This document shows, piece after piece, positions 58,565-64,000 of a stretch of DNA of 64,000 nucleotides. The position numbers were made by a program, and so were the translations under genes. Positions within the stretch are counted from its first letter, which is position 1. Every line of letters begins with the position of its first letter. The stretch comes from Nitrosomonas sp. (GTDB lineage Bacteria > Pseudomonadota > Gammaproteobacteria > Burkholderiales > Nitrosomonadaceae). The notes beneath the pieces were generated by a model. The model searched no databases. It saw only the letters and a program-made list of their open reading frames with translations, and had not been told where the DNA came from. Location of the stretch: assembly GCA_024282035.1 (NCBI GenBank), contig JAMWZR010000002.1, positions 113,954 to 177,953 on the forward strand. Direction: 5' to 3'.

Positions 58565-59182
58565 ATGAATTCCAAAACTGATTCGTCGCATGACGAGCAG
58601 AAACCGAAAATTAGCATTTTGTCGATTCTGGTGCTCTCTTTGTTTTTTGGACTCATCGTGGGGGCCGGAACCGACAAAATGCATATTCTGCCCGTGACAC
58701 TTGTTGCAGCAGTCATTCTCTATACCAATCGAGAAAAGATTGCAGCGCAATCCACGGCGCAGAAGCGGCATGCAAGATCAGAACCGGATCCACAGCTTCA
58801 TTACGTTTGGCCGCAGAACAATCGGTTCGATTGTATCGTGACAGCCAAACCTTACCAGCCAGTCATTCGGCAAATCGTGCAGCAGCAGGGTGCAGGAACA
58901 TCGGTCCCGGTTTTGCAGGCCTCTCTGATACCCGATGAAAGCAATCCATTCGATAGCGATATGGTTTATGTTAGCATCCACAACCACACGGTTGCTTTTC
59001 TGGACCGTATCCAGGCGCAGCATTTCCTTGATTTGCTGAAAGAAAAAGGATTGTCAAACCAGACTACATTCTGTAACGCCATCATTTCCAATAATCACGC
59101 TGGAGAGAGTGACAACCCGCAATATATTATCAAACTCGACCTGGCATTACCGGAAAACGTAACATCTGATTCGTCGAATTGA
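58565..59182 (+). CDS. Membrane-anchored protein with HIRAN-like C-terminal domain
   Basis: From the ATG at 58565 the protein has 205 residues. After a polar N-terminus there are two short hydrophobic segments (about residues 17-36 and 39-53), then a cytoplasmic-type linker. The C-terminal region of about 100 residues holds LQASLIPDESNPFDSDMVYV followed by VAFLDRIQAQHFLDLLKEKG. The order (a basic strand, NP-[FY]-D before a V-x-V strand, and a hydrophobic strand before a helix) resembles HIRAN domains, normally found in DNA-repair helicases. Assignment is tentative. It starts four bases after the peroxidase gene. Confidence 0.6.
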   Translation: MNSKTDSSHDEQKPKISILSILVLSLFFGLIVGAGTDKMHILPVTLVAAVILYTNREKIAAQSTAQKRHARSEPDPQLHYVWPQNNRFDCIVTAKPYQPVIRQIVQQQGAGTSVPVLQASLIPDESNPFDSDMVYVSIHNHTVAFLDRIQAQHFLDLLKEKGLSNQTTFCNAIISNNHAGESDNPQYIIKLDLALPENVTSDSSN

Positions 59183-59380
59183 GCGTCAATAGTGGAAGCG
59201 TATCCATGACTAAACCACCGAATGGATGGGAATCAGGGTGAGTAAGCAATATCATCGAAGCTGATTAGTCATGTCAAACAAGGTGTTGATCGATTCCCTG
59301 AAAATCTTGCTCGGTCGCGCAAGATAAAATAAAAAAAATACGCTACAATCAGACGCCTCACGATTCCATTCCGATAAGCT

Positions 59381-60244
59381 ATGAAGCTAGAAACTCCACT
59401 ACGATATCCTGGCGGCAAAGGCGAATTAACAGATTTTGTCAAAATGGCTTATGAGCGTAATCAACTGCTTGATGGTCATTATGCGGAACCTTACGCCGGG
59501 GGAGCGGAGATAGCACTGAATTTGCTGACGCAAGGTTATGCATCCAATATCCATCTGAATGACTTGAATCCGGGAGTATTTGCTTTCTGGCATAGCGTCA
59601 TTCATGAGCCTGAAGCACTGTGCATGGCTATTCGTGATGTGAATGTCAACCGCGATGAATGGTTCAAGCAGGAAGCCATTTTGAATTGTCCATCGAAACA
59701 CAGTTTGCTGGAAATAGGTTTTGCTGTTTTCTTTCTGAATCGCATTAATCGCACGACTTTACTGTGGCAAGGACAAGCTGACAAAGTGGGATCAGACACG
59801 TTCCGTAAGCTTGATCCGCGATTCAACAAGGATGATCTGATTCGCCGGATAGAATGGATAGCCATGTTTCGTTCCGGAATTCACCTCACCAATCTCGATA
59901 CCACCGAGTGGATCAAAACGAAATTGCCGCTTTTGCCTGAGAACACCCTTGTTTATTTTGATCCGCCATACTACGGAAGCGCAACAGATGACAAGTCAGG
60001 TTCTTCTTCAGTAGATCATAAACAGCTTTCCATGCTTATTGGGGAGTACTTGCGGGACCGGCACTGGATCGTCTCCTACAACCAGTCCAGTGAGATCAAT
60101 GCTCTCTACAGTGATTATCCCAGCCTGGAGTACAGCATCAAGTATGGCAAACAGGGTAATCACAGAAGCGCAGAAACAATGTACCTGAGTAACAAGCTGA
60201 TCATTCCTGCCGTCCATAACCCGGTAAATCTCAAGGCAGCCTGA
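59381..60244 (+). CDS. Orphan DNA adenine methyltransferase, D12 class
   Basis: A 287-residue N6-adenine methyltransferase of the Dam/D12 family. Motif X LRYPGGKGELTDFV is at residues 7-20, motif I YAEPYAGGAEIALNL at 33-47, and the catalytic DPPY at 194-197. FFLNRINRTTLLWQGQADK near 119 takes the place of the usual glycine-rich PIGG segment, so the target site may differ from GATC. No restriction endonuclease gene is adjacent, and the flanks hold long gene-free stretches, which suggests an acquired orphan methylase. Confidence 0.85.
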   Translation: MKLETPLRYPGGKGELTDFVKMAYERNQLLDGHYAEPYAGGAEIALNLLTQGYASNIHLNDLNPGVFAFWHSVIHEPEALCMAIRDVNVNRDEWFKQEAILNCPSKHSLLEIGFAVFFLNRINRTTLLWQGQADKVGSDTFRKLDPRFNKDDLIRRIEWIAMFRSGIHLTNLDTTEWIKTKLPLLPENTLVYFDPPYYGSATDDKSGSSSVDHKQLSMLIGEYLRDRHWIVSYNQSSEINALYSDYPSLEYSIKYGKQGNHRSAETMYLSNKLIIPAVHNPVNLKAA

Positions 60245-60859
60245 TCGCGCTGCTGTAAAACGGGCATTTTTCTTGAAATCAAAGCAATGCTCGGACTGAG
60301 TGTCGTAAAGTTTTAGTGAGCAAGCATCACCTTGATGCATCTCTCATGGCTCCAAGTCAATCAAACATAACCCGGTCATGAATCAATCTCCTGAGTTGTA
60401 ATTCATCCGTTACAATTTTATTTTGCTTGGTGCCATCGATTGCTCATGCTCCAAGTCATTAGGCTGCTCGAGTAACCTGAAAGCGGATCTCACTCAGATC
60501 CTATCTGGGAATCATCGAGAATGGTTACTGCGGCAACTTGTCGCATGTGACGATTTGTCGCATTGACGCCCTAGACAGTCGGTTTTAACCTTAGAGAGAA
60601 TCCAATTCCACCATTTGCTTTGATTTTCTTAAACCGAATTAGCAGCATTATTCAATATGTCACTCCCAAATCTGGGTTTACATTTCAATGGCAATCTACT
60701 CCGTGAATTGCCAGATAAACTACGGCTAGACTTGTCACATCAATTAAATGATTCTTTTACCAAAGTGCAATTCGTCTCGTGAGTGAAGGTATTGCAGTTG
60801 ATGCCATCACTCGATCATGCCAATCATTGATGATTTTTCCTTAACGACGAACAGTTATT
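60245..60859. other. Gene-free stretch of about 615 bases
   Basis: No convincing gene was found between the methyltransferase and the phosphopantetheinyl transferase. The longest start-to-stop frames are short, for example 60657-60782 with 41 codons. A tandem TTGTCGCAT pair (60538-60546, 60555-60563) is the only clear structured signal. Composition is more AT-rich than the flanking genes. Confidence 0.7.
60538..60563 (+). promoter_or_regulatory. Tandem direct repeat TTGTCGCAT, possible operator
   Basis: TTGTCGCAT occurs at 60538-60546 and 60555-60563, 17 bases apart start to start. The first copy is part of the imperfect palindrome GTCGCATGTGAC. The spacing, near two helical turns, suits a dimeric regulator, but no regulator or target is known. 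It lies about 300 bases upstream of the phosphopantetheinyl transferase gene. Confidence 0.35.
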
Positions 60860-61570
60860 GTGCATAGCATTGAGCCCTTATCGCTACCCAAATCAGTGCC
60901 GACCGGTATTGAGGTTTGGCAGATCCGGTTCAATCTGCAGGCTCCCATTTCCAGAGAAGATTTGTTGCTGCTGAGCGAACAGGAACGTGCGCAAGCACTG
61001 CGCTTTCACCGGCATGCCGATCAGCTGCGATCCATTGTGACCCGGGCAATATTGCGCAGAATTCTCGGTGAAAAGGTAATGTGTTCTCCCGGCAAACTCC
61101 GGTTTTCGGTCCATCCGCATGGAAAACCCTATTTGCTGGGTGATACAAGTCTGGAATTCAATGTGTCGCATGCGGGCCGGTTTGCCTTGATTGCCTTGTC
61201 AGTACAGGGACAAATCGGAGTCGATATCGAGGATTGTAACCGTCAGGTGGATTTTGAAAGTTTGAGTCAATATGTTTTTACGTCGACCGAACAACAGTTG
61301 AGATTGTCGACCAATGAGGATTTCATCCGGCGCTGGGTTGCCAAGGAAGCGGTGATGAAGGCACTGGGAGTTGGTATTACGGAACATTTACGAGATGTGT
61401 CAGTCATTCCTGATTGTGCCGACGAGTACAACGTGAAATGTGAGAATCAGGAATGGCTGGGTGTCAAGGCATGGTCGCTTGCCGCGCCAGTCGATTATGC
61501 GGCGGCTCTGGCAGCCCGACATCCGCAAGCGTCACAAGGTGAAATGGAACGACAGCAGGTTTCAAAGTGA
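60860..61570 (+). CDS. 4'-phosphopantetheinyl transferase (Sfp type)
   Basis: The 236-residue enzyme moves phosphopantetheine from CoA to carrier proteins. The magnesium-binding residues D122 and E124 lie in GVDIEDCNRQ, and the second motif is VAKEAVMKALG with K162, E163 and K167. The tandem-domain length fits the Sfp/EntD group serving peptide or polyketide synthases or carrier proteins rather than AcpS. It starts with GTG at 60860. No carrier-protein pathway is adjacent in the window. Confidence 0.9.
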   Translation: MHSIEPLSLPKSVPTGIEVWQIRFNLQAPISREDLLLLSEQERAQALRFHRHADQLRSIVTRAILRRILGEKVMCSPGKLRFSVHPHGKPYLLGDTSLEFNVSHAGRFALIALSVQGQIGVDIEDCNRQVDFESLSQYVFTSTEQQLRLSTNEDFIRRWVAKEAVMKALGVGITEHLRDVSVIPDCADEYNVKCENQEWLGVKAWSLAAPVDYAAALAARHPQASQGEMERQQVSK

Positions 61571-62295
61571 GTATTTATGTTTCTTTTCATGGCAAAACAC
61601 TTTTGCAGATACCTGATCGGGCTCCTGAGAATATCGACTGAATGCGTGGAAAATCGTCATATGCCATACGTTTGGCCGGTTTTGCGATGAGGATAATCCA
61701 CAGTGTTGGCGTGCATGTTGGGGTTTGTAAATTTTGAAATGTCAAGATGGCAAAATGCCGCAGAATTAGAATGTTAAATTATTAGTCAATCCAACCAAAA
61801 TCATTAAGAATGCTTGAGTTGTTTGCTCAAGTACAGTCTTTATTCACAAAGTTATTCACAGGAACTGTGGACAAGTTTTTTTAGCGTTGATCCCATTCCA
61901 GGGAAGATGTAAGCCAGAGTGGCGGAGTGCATTGCGGTGCTACAGTATGGCAAAGAAAACCTGATGTGGATGTCACGTAACAATCGGATTGGTCGACTGG
62001 ATTCAATCCTGCCACACGTTGGCCTACATGCAAAAATCACCCTGAAGCGGTTTGACGGTAGGCGGTAACGTCAAGAAATACTGCGTCATTGCATAGCAAC
62101 AAGCTGAAAATTGTTCAGCTGTATAAATATACCGATTCAATCAATGCGTGGCCTCATCAAGATCTATGGGCCAGGGGGAGTTAGGGTGGTTTCTTGTCTT
62201 GAACGAAGGAGAAATGGTTTTCAAAGTGAAGTGTTAAGTTTGGTGAATTCTCCTTTTTATGAGGTATATTCGCTTTTTTTATTAGGAAAAAGATT
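61571..62295. other. Gene-free stretch of about 725 bases with DnaA-box-like cluster
   Basis: No gene is supported here. It contains four close DnaA-box matches (listed separately), a perfect inverted repeat CTTGAG-TTGTTTG-CTCAAG (61813-61831), and a TTGACG/CGTCAA inverted pair near 62053-62075. The stretch between 61720 and 61830 is AT-rich. Confidence 0.7.
61694..61874. promoter_or_regulatory. Cluster of DnaA-box-like sequences
   Basis: Compared with TTATCCACA, single-mismatch boxes occur at 61694-61702 (TAATCCACA), 61840-61848 and 61852-61860 (both TTATTCACA, 12 bases apart) and 61866-61874 on the minus strand (TTGTCCACA). Weaker: TGTGGATGT at 61965-61973. An AT-rich segment lies between the first box and the rest. 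This could be a replication origin, a DnaA-titrating site or a DnaA-regulated promoter. dnaA itself is not in the window. Confidence 0.45.
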
Positions 62296-64000
62296 ATGGA
62301 ATGGCAAGGTTGGTTTACGCTGTGTTTGTGTATCGCTGTTCTCGCTGCACTGATTCTTACAAAGGTTGGGCCGCATTTGATCATGGTAGGTGCGTTGACC
62401 ATATTGAGCGTCACTGGCATTCTCAGCAGCTCGGATGCATTGAGTGGCTTCAGTAACGCAGGTCTCATTACCGTTGCCGGTATGTTCGTCGTGGCGGCCG
62501 GGATGCATGCTTCGGGCGCCATCGATTTGCTGGTCAATGTACTCCTGGGTAGGCCTAAGGATGCACAAGCTGCGCTCAATCGTATGTTCTGGCCGGTGGC
62601 TTTTCTGAGTAGTTTTCTGAACAATACGCCGGTTGTGGCAACCATGATTCCGGCAATTTATAGCTGGTCACGTAAGATTGGTGTATCTCCTTCCAAGCTG
62701 ATGATTCCATTAAGCTACACGGCCATTCTCGGTGGGACGGTGACTTTGATCGGCACCAGTACCAACCTGATCGTGAATGGTCAGTATCAGGTCTTGACCG
62801 GTCAGCCCGGATTTTCACTGTTTTCTATTACTGCTGTGGGGCTGCCCGTGGCAATTGCCGGTTTTTTACTGATGTGGTTGTTTTTTCACAGACTGCTGCC
62901 GGATCGCACACAGGGGCAGGCATTCTCCAATTTGCGGGAATTCACACTGGAAGTTTCCATCGCACCAAATGGGCCACTGGTCGGTAAAACCATCGAACAG
63001 GCAGGATTGAGGCATCTCCAACGCGTCTATTTGATTGAAATCGAGCGCAACGAAATTGCCCTAACAGCCGTGCCACCGGAAGAGGTGCTGCAAGGTGGGG
63101 ATCGGTTGGTTTTTGCGGGTGATACCGACGCGATTTCTGATTTGCTGCGGATCAAAGGAATAGTGCCTTCGACTGATGATGCGCATACTTTTACCGAACG
63201 CCACCCTGAAAGACGGCTGGTGGAGGCGGTGGTGTCACCGCATTGCACCGCGATTGGTTTTGCCATTCGCGACGCCCGGTTCCGCGCCCGCTATGGTGCG
63301 GCAGTGCTGGCCGTGGCTCGAAATGGCGAGCGCATCAAGGGAAATCTCGGAAGCATTATCCTGCAAGCCGGAGATACGCTGCTATTGGAAGCCAGACCAG
63401 CATTTGTAACGCGGCAGCGCTATAACAAGGATTTTTTGTTGATCAATGATCTAAATACGGAGTCGCCTCGTCATGAACGAGCTTATGTGGCTTGGGCAAT
63501 TCTGATTGGGATCATCACGGCAGCCAGTTTTGAGGTAATCAGTATGTTAAATGGCGCCTTGATTGGTGCCGGATTGATGATTCTGACGGGATGTTGTTCT
63601 GCCAATCAGGCTGAGCGAAGCCTTGATTTGACGGTTATCATCACGATTGCATCGTCCTTCGCGCTTGGAATGGCTCTGGAGAAAACCGGGGTAGCAAAAT
63701 ATCTGGCGAATAATATCGTCGAACTCAGCGGCGGAACACCGTGGCTTTTGCTGATTCTGACCTATGTTTCCATATCCATATTGACGGAAGTGATCACCAA
63801 TAATGCGGCGGCCTTATTGATGCTGCCCATCGTTCTGGAGATTACTGAAAAAGCCGATTTAAACAATGTACCGTTTGTGTTCGCCATCATGATGGCGGCT
63901 TCAGCCAGTTTTGCCACTCCTTTGGGTTATCAGACCAATATGATGGTATATGGTCCGGGTGAATACCGGTTTTCCGATTTTCTGCGAGTCGGGATTCCGA
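62296..64000 (+). CDS. SLC13-family anion/sulfate transporter with RCK-C domains (3' truncated)
   Basis: The frame from the ATG at 62296 (AGGAAA upstream) is open to the window end, about 568 codons. The N-terminal half has the SLC13 motifs FLNNTPVVATMIPAIYSWSR near residue 112 and GGTVTLIGTSTNLIVNGQYQ near 147. Two RCK-C (TrkA-C) domains lie in the central cytoplasmic part, about residues 215-295 and 305-385. The second transporter half follows with EVITNNAAALLMLPIV near 515 and ATPLGYQTNMMVYGPGEYRF near 540. Relatives import sulfate, dicarboxylates or similar anions; the substrate is not resolved. Confidence 0.93.
   Translation, partial: MEWQGWFTLCLCIAVLAALILTKVGPHLIMVGALTILSVTGILSSSDALSGFSNAGLITVAGMFVVAAGMHASGAIDLLVNVLLGRPKDAQAALNRMFWPVAFLSSFLNNTPVVATMIPAIYSWSRKIGVSPSKLMIPLSYTAILGGTVTLIGTSTNLIVNGQYQVLTGQPGFSLFSITAVGLPVAIAGFLLMWLFFHRLLPDRTQGQAFSNLREFTLEVSIAPNGPLVGKTIEQAGLRHLQRVYLIEIERNEIALTAVPPEEVLQGGDRLVFAGDTDAISDLLRIKGIVPSTDDAHTFTERHPERRLVEAVVSPHCTAIGFAIRDARFRARYGAAVLAVARNGERIKGNLGSIILQAGDTLLLEARPAFVTRQRYNKDFLLINDLNTESPRHERAYVAWAILIGIITAASFEVISMLNGALIGAGLMILTGCCSANQAERSLDLTVIITIASSFALGMALEKTGVAKYLANNIVELSGGTPWLLLILTYVSISILTEVITNNAAALLMLPIVLEITEKADLNNVPFVFAIMMAASASFATPLGYQTNMMVYGPGEYRFSDFLRVGIP

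Noticed and set aside
60657-60782. A 41-residue open frame in the gap before the phosphopantetheinyl transferase
   Set aside because: No ribosome binding site, no recognisable similarity, and length within chance expectation.
61852-62040. Minus-strand frame of 62 codons in the gap near 61.9 kb
   Set aside because: It overlaps the DnaA-box cluster, has Cys/Arg/Ser-rich chance composition and no ribosome binding site.

Overview
This window reads as chromosomal DNA of a betaproteobacterium, most likely of the Nitrosomonadaceae (Nitrosomonas-like). That placement is an inference from protein flavour and gene order: an S10-spc-alpha ribosomal cluster with a beta-type RpoA N-terminus, birA-coaX, engB-hemB, ponA divergent from pilMNOPQ, ilvB-ilvH-ilvC-psd-pssA, and the GEA variant of the acetolactate synthase cofactor motif. 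No rRNA, tRNA, CRISPR array, transposase or prophage gene was seen.

Layout. 1-13.9 kb: the S10, spc and alpha operons from a 5'-truncated rpsJ to rplQ, closed by an intrinsic terminator. 13.9-17.4 kb: birA (without a DNA-binding domain), coaX, engB, a predicted minus-strand small RNA locus converging on engB, then hemB. 17.4-24.9 kb: penicillin-binding protein 1a divergent from the type IV pilus operon pilMNOPQ. 24.9-26.1 kb: trmL and comF on the minus strand. 26.2-31.9 kb: biotin operon bioB-bioF-bioH-bioC-(sulfotransferase)-bioD. 31.9-38.7 kb: small poorly characterised genes (DUF3175, a PQ-loop-like membrane protein, DUF4177, a TM2-like protein), a minus-strand EAL-HDOD gene followed by cheV, a CPBP membrane protease and a small secreted protein. 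39-46.7 kb: cysH, proline iminopeptidase, then a plus-strand run of patatin, TerC, universal stress protein, metallo-beta-lactamase/phosphodiesterase and a GAF-PilB-like ATPase. 46.8-50.2 kb: a type IV pilin and glnE. 50.4-57.8 kb: a nitrilase-family amidase, tldD, branched-chain amino acid genes ilvB-ilvH-ilvC and phospholipid genes psd-pssA. 58-64 kb: a looser, accessory-looking region with a secreted glutathione peroxidase, a HIRAN-like membrane protein, an orphan adenine methyltransferase, two long gene-free gaps (one with a cluster of DnaA-box-like sites), a phosphopantetheinyl transferase and a 3'-truncated SLC13/RCK-C transporter.

Base composition changes sharply. Hand-counted 60-base lines in the first 16 kb are about 20-38% GC, while lines beyond 20 kb are mostly 45-67%. 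The step falls near engB/hemB.

Functionally the window joins translation and transcription core genes, biotin, haem, branched-chain amino acid and phospholipid synthesis, and type IV pilus parts. The pilus parts are the pilMNOPQ alignment complex, one major-pilin-like gene, and a GAF-bearing extension-type ATPase next to a likely cyclic-nucleotide phosphodiesterase. The points I would look at first are the small RNA locus at the engB 3' end, the sulfotransferase inside the biotin operon, the GAF-ATPase/phosphodiesterase pair, and the DnaA-box cluster near 61.8 kb.
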